Assembly: GCF_019204025.1 (NCBI RefSeq)
Contig: NZ_JAGSPB010000001.1
Span: forward strand, 434,001-498,000
DNA length: 64,000 nucleotides
From: Erythrobacter ani
Lineage (GTDB): Bacteria; Pseudomonadota; Alphaproteobacteria; Sphingomonadales; Sphingomonadaceae
Direction of reading: 5' to 3'
Within the stretch, counting starts at the first letter, position 1; each line of letters begins with the position of its first letter. A model generated the notes under the pieces. It was given only the letters and a program-made list of their open reading frames with translations. It ran no database searches and was not told where the DNA came from. The translations under genes were made by a program, and so were the position numbers. Shown here piece by piece: positions 1-7,705 of this stretch.

Positions 1-165
1 GGAAAGCTCAGGGTTCTCGTGGAAATGCACGAACAGCGGAGCCAGATGCTCGTCGTAATCGGCCTCCACAGCTTGTGAGACGGCTTCGTCATTGGCGATT
101 GCCGGCATGGCAAGGCTGGCGGCGACAAGCGCAATTGCGGCGGTCGCGGTACGAAGTGAGCGCAT
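1..165 (-). CDS. M20-family amidohydrolase/peptidase, N-terminal part only
   Basis: The gene runs off the left edge of the window; about 55 N-terminal residues are visible from an ATG at 163-165. The first ~24 residues form a signal peptide (MRSLRT, a hydrophobic Ala/Leu core, then an AIAN-type cleavage region), so the product is exported. The next part contains HFHENPELS, which matches the HxxPELSxxE motif near the start of M20/M40 amidohydrolases that remove acyl groups from amino acids or peptides. The metal-binding residues lie outside the window, so the substrate cannot be called. It is divergent from mtgA. Confidence 0.75.
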   Translation of the reverse strand, partial: MRSLRTATAAIALVAASLAMPAIANDEAVSQAVEADYDEHLAPLFVHFHENPELS

Positions 166-274
166 CGGTAAGTCTCCCCATTGATTCCGGTTTTGCTCTA
201 CAAAGCACGCCGCGCCGCGCTTCACAAGCAAACGCGCGATTGCGCCGATCCTACCTCGCAGATAAACGCGGCGC

Positions 275-946
275 ATGGTTATCAAGGCCGCGCGAATCCT
301 CGCCAAGACACTCTTGCTCCTTTTCGGGTTGAGCCTGCTGCTGGTCGTCGCCTTCAAATGGCTGCCGGTCCCGGTGACGGCGACCATGCTGTTCGACGGG
401 AACGGCATCACCAAGGATTGGGAGAGCCTCGACAACATCAATCCAAACCTGGTTGCCGCCGTGATTGCATCCGAGGACAGCAAATTCTGCGAGCATTCAG
501 GATTCGACACCGAAGCGATCGAGGAAGCGATCAGGGAAAACGCCCAAGGCGGTAGGCAGCGAGGCGCGTCCACCATCAGTCAGCAAACCGCCAAGAACGT
601 GTTTCTGTGGCAGGGTGGCGGATATTTCCGCAAAGGTCTTGAGGCCTATTTCACGTTCTGGATCGAGGCCGTTTGGGGCAAGCGGCGGATCATGGAGGTT
701 TACTTGAACGTAGCCGAAACCGGTATCGGCACATATGGGGCGGAAGCTGGCGCTCGGCGTTATTTCGGGAAATCCGCAGCCAGTCTTACCGCTGATGAAG
801 CAAGCCGTATGGCGGTCGCCCTGCCAAGCCCGAAGACCCGCTCGGTCAAGAACCCTGGCGGATGGCTCGCGCGTTACGGCAATACCATTGAGGCGCGGAT
901 GAACGTGGTCAAAGGTGACGCGCTCGATTCCTGCGTTTATGAATAG
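275..946 (+). CDS. mtgA: Monofunctional biosynthetic peptidoglycan transglycosylase
   Basis: A 223-residue protein with one N-terminal membrane anchor (about residues 8-28), the usual size for MtgA. It carries the GT51 signature: the catalytic Glu in SEDSKFCEH, then GASTISQQTAKN and GKRRIMEVYLNVAETG. Family knowledge: it polymerises lipid II into glycan strands on the periplasmic side of the inner membrane and has no transpeptidase domain. It stops 5 bp before the downstream cation transporter and is probably cotranscribed with it. Confidence 0.93.
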   Translation: MVIKAARILAKTLLLLFGLSLLLVVAFKWLPVPVTATMLFDGNGITKDWESLDNINPNLVAAVIASEDSKFCEHSGFDTEAIEEAIRENAQGGRQRGASTISQQTAKNVFLWQGGGYFRKGLEAYFTFWIEAVWGKRRIMEVYLNVAETGIGTYGAEAGARRYFGKSAASLTADEASRMAVALPSPKTRSVKNPGGWLARYGNTIEARMNVVKGDALDSCVYE

Positions 947-951
947 ACCCG

Positions 952-1908
952 ATGGGACCGGGTCACAGTCATAGTCGTAGTCATGGGGATCAAGCCGGCG
1001 GCTCGGATTGCCATGGACTGCACGATCATCACGGCCATCATCACGCGCCAAAGGATTTCGGCAATGCCTTCATCATCGGGATTGCGCTGAATTCGATATT
1101 CGTCGTGGTCGAGGCGACCTTCGGCTTCCTCTACGGTTCGATGGCGCTCGTCGCCGATGCCGGTCACAATCTTTCAGACGTGCTGGCCTTGCTCCTGGCG
1201 TGGGGCGCGAGCCTGGCTGCGAAACGGCCGCCATCCGAGCGCTACACTTACGGTTTCAAGAGCTCCACGATCCTCGCTGCTCTCGCCAATGCGCTGCTGC
1301 TAGCCATCGCCATCGGCGCGATCCTGTTCGAGACGATCCACCGACTGATGGAGCCGCAGGAGCCGCAGGGCATGGTGATGGTGATCGTCGCCGGGATCGG
1401 CATTGCCATCAATGCGGGTACGGCTGCGCTGTTCATTCGCGGGCAGGAGGACCTCAACATTCGCGGCGCGTACCTGCATATGGCTGCAGACGCGCTGGTG
1501 TCAGCTGGCGTGGTCGTTGCAGGTCTGGTCATTGTCTTTACCGGCCTTTGGTGGATCGACCCGCTGGTCAGCTTCGCCATCGTTGGAATGATCGCATGGG
1601 GGACATGGGGCCTTGCCAAGGACAGCTTGAAGCTTGGATTGCTTGCAGTTCCTGCAAGGATTGACGTGAACGAAGTGCGCGGCCATCTCGCAGGTCTGGA
1701 GGGAGTTAAGACCGTGCACGACCTGCATATTTGGCCGATGTCGACTACCGAAACCGCGCTGACGGCGCACCTTGTGATGCCAGGCGCGCCTTGCACCGAT
1801 AGCTTCCTGCATGATGTCGCCCACTCGCTCCAGGATCGCTTCGGCATCAACCACGCCACGATCCAGGTCGAGCGTGACGATGGCACGCTGTGCGAGACCG
1901 GTTGCTGA
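952..1908 (+). CDS. Cation diffusion facilitator (CDF) metal transporter with His-rich N-terminus
   Basis: A 318-residue CDF-type transporter (CzcD/ZitB class) that exports divalent cations, probably Zn, in exchange for protons across the inner membrane. The first ~32 residues are very rich in His (HSHSRSH, then DHHGHHH), as in zinc-handling members. Two HxxxD metal-site motifs occur in membrane helices (VADAGHNLSDV and HMAADALVSAG), with about six helices followed by a cytoplasmic ferredoxin-like domain. It begins 5 bp after mtgA. Its stop codon overlaps the sigma-factor start as TGATG, suggesting translational coupling. The metal specificity is inferred. Confidence 0.9.
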   Translation: MGPGHSHSRSHGDQAGGSDCHGLHDHHGHHHAPKDFGNAFIIGIALNSIFVVVEATFGFLYGSMALVADAGHNLSDVLALLLAWGASLAAKRPPSERYTYGFKSSTILAALANALLLAIAIGAILFETIHRLMEPQEPQGMVMVIVAGIGIAINAGTAALFIRGQEDLNIRGAYLHMAADALVSAGVVVAGLVIVFTGLWWIDPLVSFAIVGMIAWGTWGLAKDSLKLGLLAVPARIDVNEVRGHLAGLEGVKTVHDLHIWPMSTTETALTAHLVMPGAPCTDSFLHDVAHSLQDRFGINHATIQVERDDGTLCETGC

Positions 1909-2489
1909 TGGCTGCCAAGTCCACTCCTGCTTCCACCGAAGCCCGTGAGGCCCTGCGGTCGGCCATGGTCCGTTTGGGCGAAGGCGACAGCGCGGCGCTT
2001 GAGCAGATTTACTCTGCGACGCGAGTGAAACTGTTCGGCATCTGCTTTCGTATCTTGGGCGATCAGAAGGAGGCAGAAGACGCCTTGCAGGACGTCTACG
2101 TAAATCTTTGGCAGAGAGCGGGGCGCTACGACCCCGAACGAGCGAGCCCGATCTCGTGGTTGGCGACCTTCGCGCGTAACCGCGCGATTGACCGGCTGCG
2201 CACCGGCAAGGTGCGTGGCGGCGCCGTGGCTGTCGAAGAGGCCGCACCGCTGCCCGACGCCGCGCCACTCGCCGATCAGATGATGATCGATGGCGAGCGT
2301 GCGGCGCGCGTGCACACCTGTCTCGAACAACTGGACGACCCGGCACGGTCGAATATCCGCGCGGCATTCTTCGATGGAAGCACATACGCACAATTGGCGG
2401 AGAGCGCTGACGTGCCGCTTGGAACGATGAAGAGCTGGATACGGCGCGGCATGTTGAAGCTGCGCACCTGCCTGGAGGCGGGCGAATGA
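1908..2489 (+). CDS. ECF RNA polymerase sigma factor, SigK-like
   Basis: A 193-residue sigma-70 protein of the extracytoplasmic-function group. Region 2 is visible (LGDQKEAEDALQDVYVNLW, then ARNRAIDRLR) and region 4 has the helix-turn-helix TYAQLAESADVPLGTMKSW. The ATG at 1908 overlaps the CDF stop codon and is preferred over the in-frame start six codons upstream, which lies inside the CDF gene. The next gene is an RskA-like anti-sigma factor overlapping by 4 nt, the usual arrangement for a sequestered sigma factor. The nearby fasciclin gene is a likely target, by analogy with mycobacterial SigK. Confidence 0.9.
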   Translation: MAAKSTPASTEAREALRSAMVRLGEGDSAALEQIYSATRVKLFGICFRILGDQKEAEDALQDVYVNLWQRAGRYDPERASPISWLATFARNRAIDRLRTGKVRGGAVAVEEAAPLPDAAPLADQMMIDGERAARVHTCLEQLDDPARSNIRAAFFDGSTYAQLAESADVPLGTMKSWIRRGMLKLRTCLEAGE

Positions 2490-3274
2490 GCGACGAGACC
2501 GAGATCGAACGCGGTGACGCGATGATTGCTGCAGAATATGCGCTTGGCCTCCTGCTGGAAGGCGAAGAACTGCTCATGGCGCGTGGGCGAATGGCGACTG
2601 ACGCCGATTTCGCCGCCGATGTTACGCAGTGGGAAAAGCGCTTGGCGCCGCTGCTCGATGAAGTCGCACCGATGGTTCCGAGCGCGGAAGTCTGGGCCAG
2701 GATCGAGGACAGGGTCGAGGCTCAGCGTGCAGCGCAGGCTGAAGCCGAGCTTTCCGGAGGTGGCGGAGCGGCAGCGAATGTCGTCATGCTGGAACACCGC
2801 GTACGGCGTTGGCAGTGGACCGCAGCGCTGACCTCGACCGCTGCGGCAGTTCTGTTCGGTTTCATCGCGATCACGGGCAATCGAACACCGGTCATCGTGC
2901 CCGTGAATAATCCGCCGGAGCAGATCGCGGAGGCCGATCCGCTTGTGGCGCAGGTTCCGATCGGCGAAACCGGACTTCGGCTCGACGTGACCTACATACC
3001 TGAAAGCGAGCGCATGCTTGTCGGAGCCATTGGCCTGACGGCCGATGGCGTTCATGATCATGAGCTTTGGCTGGTGCCAGCCGATGGCAGCGCACTGCAA
3101 TCACTTGGGGTCGTCGCTCCGGGCGAGGTGCGGAGCATGGAGCTGCCCGAGAACGTCACACGAAATATGGGCGAAGGCGTTCAGCTGGTCCTTACGCGTG
3201 AGCCGATCGGCGGGAAGCCCGAGGGCGTCGATGCCGGGCCGGTAGTGGCCGAAGGTGCGTTTTCCCAGGTCTGA
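2486..3274 (+). CDS. RskA-like anti-sigma factor
   Basis: A 262-residue protein beginning at an ATGA overlap with the sigma gene. The cytoplasmic N-terminus (about 1-105) looks like an anti-sigma domain (GDAMIAAEYALGLLEG-like, WEKRLAPLLDEVAP). It is followed by one membrane helix near residues 112-131 and a periplasmic RskA-type domain (VTYIPESERMLVGAIGL, DHELWLVPADG, SLGVVAPGE). In this family the protein holds its sigma factor at the membrane until proteolysis releases it. I see no classical zinc-binding HxxxCxxC motif, so it is the RskA rather than the ZAS type. Confidence 0.87.
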   Translation: MSDETEIERGDAMIAAEYALGLLLEGEELLMARGRMATDADFAADVTQWEKRLAPLLDEVAPMVPSAEVWARIEDRVEAQRAAQAEAELSGGGGAAANVVMLEHRVRRWQWTAALTSTAAAVLFGFIAITGNRTPVIVPVNNPPEQIAEADPLVAQVPIGETGLRLDVTYIPESERMLVGAIGLTADGVHDHELWLVPADGSALQSLGVVAPGEVRSMELPENVTRNMGEGVQLVLTREPIGGKPEGVDAGPVVAEGAFSQV

Positions 3275-3426
3275 TCCAGCACGCCATTTGCGTAGCAGCT
3301 CCCCGCTAAATGCCGCCAGTTCATCAATCTTTTCAAAGAAATGCGGTTTTTTCGCATCCGGATCCGGCAGGCATGCGTAGCTCCACATGCAAGATCCGGG
3401 AGGGCTTGCAGACAAAGGAGAAACCA
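3275..3426 (+). promoter_or_regulatory. Leader region of the fasciclin gene with two small palindromes
   Basis: This 152-bp gap between the anti-sigma gene and the fasciclin gene holds an ATGCG/CGCAT hairpin with a T-rich loop at 3341-3357, directly followed by the 10-bp palindrome CCGGATCCGG at 3358-3367. A strong ribosome site AAAGGAG lies just before the fasciclin ATG. A sigma-dependent promoter is expected here if the sigma factor drives the fasciclin gene, but I cannot fix its -35 and -10 boxes by eye. Confidence 0.35.
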
Positions 3427-3990
3427 ATGCCTGTAATCCCCAAGACTCTCAAATCAGCAGCTTTCGCTGTCTTCGCCGCGACAGCTAGCGTGGCTGCCAT
3501 TTCAGCCGCACCAATTGCCGCGCACGATCATACCAGCAAGAGCGCACCGAACATCGTCGAAACCGCGCAGAGCACCGGCGTTCACACGACTCTGGTCGCT
3601 GCAGTGACGGCGGCCGAGCTTGCCGGGACGCTTCAAAATCCGGGTCCGTTCACGGTATTTGCGCCGACCGATACTGCTTTTGCCAAGCTGCCAGACGGAA
3701 CCGTCGCGACTTTGCTTCGCCCCGAGAACAAGGGCCAGCTTACCAATGTCCTCGTCTATCACGCGGTATCCGGTTCGGTGACGTCGGCTGATCTTGCCAG
3801 CTTGATCGAAGAAAATGGCGGCGAAGCCAAGATTGACACCTTGGCCGGACAGCAATTGACGGCGCGCCTTTCCGGCGAAACCATCGTCATCACCGATGCC
3901 GCAGGCCGTGCGACCGCAGTCACGCAGGCCGATGTACAGACCTCCAATGGCATAATTCATGTCACCGATGGAGTGTTCCTCCCGGCCTGA
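3427..3990 (+). CDS. Secreted fasciclin (FAS1) domain protein
   Basis: A 187-residue exported protein: signal peptide over about residues 1-33 (cleavage after an IAAHD-like region), then one FAS1 domain with its two conserved blocks (GPFTVFAPTDTAFAKLP and the final NGIIHVTDGVFLP). FAS1 domains mediate adhesion or surface interactions. The ATG at 3427 is chosen because AAAGGAG sits 5-6 nt upstream and the signal peptide starts there; a longer in-frame opening exists from 3310. Its position after an ECF sigma/RskA pair mirrors the mycobacterial sigK-rskA module, whose regulon includes the FAS1 proteins MPT70 and MPT83. Confidence 0.9.
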   Translation: MPVIPKTLKSAAFAVFAATASVAAISAAPIAAHDHTSKSAPNIVETAQSTGVHTTLVAAVTAAELAGTLQNPGPFTVFAPTDTAFAKLPDGTVATLLRPENKGQLTNVLVYHAVSGSVTSADLASLIEENGGEAKIDTLAGQQLTARLSGETIVITDAAGRATAVTQADVQTSNGIIHVTDGVFLPA

Positions 3991-4064
3991 TTTGAGTTCG
4001 CTTGCTCCCGCTTCGCGTCGCTCCATCATCCCAACCCCTCCCATCCGGAGCGGCGCAATACCCA

Positions 4065-4106
4065 CCCCGTTCGGCCCAATTCCTCCAGGCCGAACGGGGT
4101 TTCTTT
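4065..4106 (+). terminator. Rho-independent terminator after the fasciclin gene
   Basis: A perfect 12-bp stem (CCCCGTTCGGCC at 4065-4076 with GGCCGAACGGGG at 4088-4099) and an 11-nt loop, followed by TTTCTTT. It ends the fasciclin transcript and may also serve the convergent racemase gene that stops at 4105. Confidence 0.85.
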
Positions 4107-4797
4107 AATCTCCTAAAGCAAAATCGACCGCAGCACGGGCATGCAATTGGGTCGTATCGAACAGGGGAATCGAGCTGTCGCCGGCTTCGATCAAGAGCAT
4201 GATTTCTGTGCATGCCAGCGCGATGCCCTGTGCGCCGCGGGATTTCAGGTCGTCGATCACCTTGCAGTAGTATTGGCGAGATTCCTCCCGCACTTCGCCT
4301 GCGCACAATTCTTCGAAGATGATGCGATGGATTTCGGCTCGGTGCGATGGATCGGGAATCACCACATCAAGACCGTGTTCGGCGAGACGATCCGCATAGA
4401 ATGGTTCCTCCATCGTGAAGCGCGTTGCCAGCAATCCGATGCTCGTGTGACCTGCCGCTTTGAAGGACTCCGCCAGAGGGTCTGCGATGTGCATGAGCGG
4501 ACAGGAAATCGACGCGGCAACCTGAGGCGCGACCTTGTGCATGGTGTTCGTCGCAATGAGGATCGTTTCGGCGCCCGCGCGTTCGAGACCGGCTGCAGCA
4601 TCGCCCAACATCTGGCCGAGCTGGTCCCACTCGCCCGCCCGCTGGAGCGCGGCGATTGCATCGAAATCGAAGCTGTGCATCAGGATAGGCGCGGAAACGA
4701 TGCCGCCTCGCCGCTTGCGAACTTCGCGGTTGATGATCGCGTAATATTGCGCGGAGCTTTCCCAGCTCATCCCGCCAAGAATACCGATTGTTTTCAT
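4105..4797 (-). CDS. Aspartate/glutamate racemase family protein (YgeA-like)
   Basis: A 230-residue protein starting MKTIGILGGMSWESS, the typical N-terminus of aspartate-racemase family enzymes, which invert the alpha carbon of amino acids without a cofactor. The second catalytic Cys is present in ALACTEIMLL. The position of the first Cys holds Thr in ATNTMHKV. This Thr/Cys pair is the pattern described for E. coli YgeA rather than classical two-Cys aspartate racemase, so a broad-specificity racemase is plausible. It overlaps the upstream phosphatase-like gene by 4 nt. Confidence 0.87.
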   Translation of the reverse strand: MKTIGILGGMSWESSAQYYAIINREVRKRRGGIVSAPILMHSFDFDAIAALQRAGEWDQLGQMLGDAAAGLERAGAETILIATNTMHKVAPQVAASISCPLMHIADPLAESFKAAGHTSIGLLATRFTMEEPFYADRLAEHGLDVVIPDPSHRAEIHRIIFEELCAGEVREESRQYYCKVIDDLKSRGAQGIALACTEIMLLIEAGDSSIPLFDTTQLHARAAVDFALGD

Positions 4798-5135
4798 GGT
4801 CCATCCCCCGGCAACCAGCGGCGCATTCTCTTCCTGAGAAGCCGCACCAGTTCCGGGGCCATAAAGTCGTAATCGTCGGCGATATCAAGCACGACGACGC
4901 GCTTACCGTCCAACCCCGCGCAGAACTGGCCGAGCACCTTCTTGCGATGCGCATGCTCCATCACGAAGATGATGTCAGCCCATTCGATCAGTTCATCGCT
5001 GAGCGGCTCTTCGCTGTCCCTGTTAATTCCTGCGGAAAGAGTCGCGATCCCGTTTACGTCGGCAAACAGGTTCTCAGCCGTCGGGCTTCGAAGCTTGTTC
5101 TTGCCGCACACGAACAGGAAATGTCGATCGGACAA
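4794..5135 (-). CDS. Low-molecular-weight protein tyrosine phosphatase-like protein
   Basis: A 113-residue protein beginning MSDRHFLFVCGKNKLRSPTAE. Residues 10-17 fit the CX5R(S) phosphate-binding loop of LMW phosphatases, with Cys10 and Arg16, although the loop is CGKNKLRS rather than the common CxGNxCRS. The family is usually ~150 residues, so this is a short form. An acidic segment (DIADDYDF) near residues 84-91 could supply the general acid. It begins 8 bp after clpX and overlaps the racemase, so it is translated as part of that operon. The substrate is unknown. Confidence 0.8.
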   Translation of the reverse strand: MSDRHFLFVCGKNKLRSPTAENLFADVNGIATLSAGINRDSEEPLSDELIEWADIIFVMEHAHRKKVLGQFCAGLDGKRVVVLDIADDYDFMAPELVRLLRKRMRRWLPGDGP

Positions 5136-5143
5136 AGAGTGGC

Positions 5144-6418
5144 TTAGGCCGCCTCTTCCTTCTTGTCGTCATCATCGTTGGCAACGACACGGATCGGATC
5201 CTTCTGACCGGCCACAACTTCATCGTCGATCACGATTTCAGAGACGTTGTCCATATCGGGCAGGTCGAACATGGTGTCGAGCAGGATGCCCTCTACGATC
5301 GAGCGCAGTCCGCGCGCGCCAGTCTTGCGAAGGATCGCGCGTTCGGCGATCGCCTTGAGCGCGGCGTCAGTGAAAGTCAGTTCGACATCTTCGAGTTCGA
5401 ACAGCTTGCGATACTGTTTCACCAGTGCGTTTTTCGGTTCCTGCAGGATTGTTACGAGTGCATCGACATCGAGGTCGTGCAACGTGGCAATCACCGGCAG
5501 ACGACCGACGAATTCCGGGATCAGGCCGAATTTCAGAAGATCTTCGGGCTCACTCTTTTCGAGCAGTTCCCCGACCTTTCGCTTGTCAGGATCGGCGACG
5601 TGCGCACCGAAACCGATCGAGCGTTTCTGCAGGCGGTCAGCGATTATCTTGTCGAGGCCTGCGAACGCCCCGCCGCAGATGAACAGGATGTTGGTTGTGT
5701 CCACCTGCAGAAATTCCTGCTGCGGATGCTTGCGCCCGCCCTGCGGCGGAACGGAGGCGGTGGTGCCTTCCATCAGCTTGAGCAAAGCCTGCTGTACGCC
5801 TTCACCCGACACATCACGAGTGATCGAGGGGTTTTCGGCCTTGCGCGTGATCTTGTCGATCTCATCGATATAAACGATGCCGTGCTGCGCTTTCTCGACA
5901 TTGTAGTCGCTGGACTGCAGCAGCTTGAGGATGATGTTTTCCACATCCTCACCGACATAACCAGCTTCGGTCAGCGTGGTCGCATCGGCCATCGTGAAAG
6001 GCACATCGAACGTACGCGCCAAAGTTTGGGCGAGCAGTGTCTTGCCGGTGCCAGTCGGGCCGACCAGCAGAATGTTGGATTTGGCGAGCTCAACATCGCC
6101 AGCCGCTTTGCCGGAGTGCTTCAGACGCTTGTAATGGTTGTGAACCGCGACCGACAGGTTCCGCTTCGCACTGTTCTGGCCGATCACGTAATCGTTGAGC
6201 GTTTCGAAAATCTCGCGGGGCGAAGGCACTTCGCCTTCTTTCTTGCCTGCGATACCCGCTTTCGTTTCTTCACGGATGATGTCGTTGCACAGCTCCACGC
6301 ATTCATCGCAGATGAAGACGGTGGGTCCGGCAATAAGCTTGCGCACCTCGTGCTGCGACTTCCCGCAGAAGCTGCAATAGAGGGTACTTTTGCTGTCAGA
6401 TCCGCTCAATTTGGTCAT
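5144..6418 (-). CDS. clpX: ATP-dependent Clp protease ATP-binding subunit ClpX
   Basis: A 424-residue AAA+ unfoldase that recognises tagged proteins and feeds them to ClpP. The N-terminal zinc-binding domain has Cys15, 18, 37 and 40. Walker A GPTGTGKT is at 120-127. The pore loop GYVGEDVE, Walker B VYIDEIDK, and the ClpP-docking loop RSIGFGAHV are all present. The start at 6418 (MTKLSG) gives the standard ClpX N-terminus; the longer in-frame opening upstream adds nothing conserved. clpP lies 207 bp upstream in the same direction. Confidence 0.97.
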   Translation of the reverse strand: MTKLSGSDSKSTLYCSFCGKSQHEVRKLIAGPTVFICDECVELCNDIIREETKAGIAGKKEGEVPSPREIFETLNDYVIGQNSAKRNLSVAVHNHYKRLKHSGKAAGDVELAKSNILLVGPTGTGKTLLAQTLARTFDVPFTMADATTLTEAGYVGEDVENIILKLLQSSDYNVEKAQHGIVYIDEIDKITRKAENPSITRDVSGEGVQQALLKLMEGTTASVPPQGGRKHPQQEFLQVDTTNILFICGGAFAGLDKIIADRLQKRSIGFGAHVADPDKRKVGELLEKSEPEDLLKFGLIPEFVGRLPVIATLHDLDVDALVTILQEPKNALVKQYRKLFELEDVELTFTDAALKAIAERAILRKTGARGLRSIVEGILLDTMFDLPDMDNVSEIVIDDEVVAGQKDPIRVVANDDDDKKEEAA

Positions 6419-6625
6419 CCTGTTATCCTCGAATCCCTTACATGCAGGGGCATGCGCCCGGAAGGGATTCGCCAAGTGTATCTCCGACTCCAGATGAATC
6501 AACACATGGAGGCGTATTTTCGCATCGCGCAATGGGCCAAAAACCCCCATTTACGCCTCAAGGCTCGCTTCGGATAGGCCCCTGTCCCGCTCTGGGGCGG
6601 GATCAGGAGACGTCATGACGCCAGT

Positions 6626-7330
6626 TTATTCGGGCGCGCCGCCTGAGCCTTCCTTTTCGTCGCTCTCTTCGTTTTCCGGTCGGGTTTCGAACACCTTGTC
6701 CACCAAGCCGAATTTCATCGCTTCCTCGGCTTCGAGGAAGGTGTCGCGGTCCATCGCCTTTTCAATTTCCTTGAGGCTCTGGCCAGTATATTTCACATAA
6801 AGGTCATTCATCCGCGACTTGATACGCAGAATCTCACGCGCCTGAATCTCGATGTCTGATGCCATTCCGCGGGCCCCGCCCGAAGGCTGGTGCACCATGA
6901 TACGGGCGTTCGGCAGCGCAACCCGCATGCCCGGCTCGCCAGCGGCGAGGAGGAAACTGCCCATCGATGCGGCCTGCCCCATGCACACGGTCGAGACGCG
7001 CGGCTTGATGTACTGCATCGTATCATGGATCGCCATGCCGGCAGTCACGACGCCGCCTGGCGAATTGATGTACATGCTGATCGGCTTCGAAGGATTCTCG
7101 CTTTCGAGAAAAAGCAGCTGCGCTGTGATCAGCGATGCCATGCCATCTTCGACCTGGCCGGTAACGAACACGATCCGCTCGCGCAGCAGGCGGCTGAAAA
7201 TGTCGAAGCTGCGCTCTCCGCGGCTCGTTTGCTCCACGACCACGGGCACCAGTGCGCCGGTTAGGGGATCAGTCGTGAATTGGCCCTGTGAGCCATAGGT
7301 TTCGCCGGTTTCGCCGAGCAGATCGATCAT
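6626..7330 (-). CDS. clpP: ATP-dependent Clp protease proteolytic subunit ClpP
   Basis: A 234-residue serine peptidase that forms the tetradecameric chamber of ClpXP/ClpAP. The nucleophile Ser122 sits in [12 protein letters not shown] and His147 in [11 protein letters not shown], both in the canonical context. The glycine-rich [13 protein letters not shown] and the handle region are intact. The extended N-terminus (~30 residues) is typical of alphaproteobacterial ClpP, and the acidic C-terminus ([13 protein letters not shown]) is an ordinary variable tail. It precedes clpX. Confidence 0.97.
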   Translation of the reverse strand: MIDLLGETGETYGSQGQFTTDPLTGALVPVVVEQTSRGERSFDIFSRLLRERIVFVTGQVEDGMASLITAQLLFLESENPSKPISMYINSPGGVVTAGMAIHDTMQYIKPRVSTVCMGQAASMGSFLLAAGEPGMRVALPNARIMVHQPSGGARGMASDIEIQAREILRIKSRMNDLYVKYTGQSLKEIEKAMDRDTFLEAEEAMKFGLVDKVFETRPENEESDEKEGSGGAPE

Positions 7331-7705
7331 GTGGGATTGTTCCTCTTGAATGTCGGAAAAGCAATGTCGGGCCCCGTGCCGCTGGATTCAAGTGCTTTAA
7401 CCAATTGGAGGGCAAAACGCCGCCAGGGATTCCAGTCGCTGTGAATGCTGGCGATGTTCGTTTGGGCGAGAAGCAAGAGCGGGTAGCGGGCGCACCGCCT
7501 CAATCCATTGGCGCGCCCGCCGCCACTTGCACCACCCCCCCCCGGCACAAGCGGTGAGATACCATGGGGATGTGTTGCGAACGGACGACACATCATCAAC
7601 CACGCATAAGCCTGCGTCCGGTTTTGAAACGATGCCTCCACCAAACCTTTCTCGGATCAAACGTGAACCCTTGCGACAGAGGCGGATTCGCGCGATCAGG
7701 CGGGA
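7331..7705. other. Intergenic region between divergent clpP and amidase genes
   Basis: This 375-bp stretch should contain the clpP promoter on the reverse strand and the amidase promoter on the forward strand. I see no convincing gene; the open frames here are short and without recognisable features. A run of nine C residues occurs near 7535-7543. I could not identify defined promoter boxes by eye. Confidence 0.4.

Noticed and set aside
5477..6577. 366-residue forward open frame opposite clpX
   Set aside because: Shadow of the well-conserved clpX gene on the other strand; no recognisable domain.
7535..7543. Run of nine C residues as a possible phase-variation tract
   Set aside because: It lies in non-coding DNA over 150 bp from any start codon, with no surface gene beside it.
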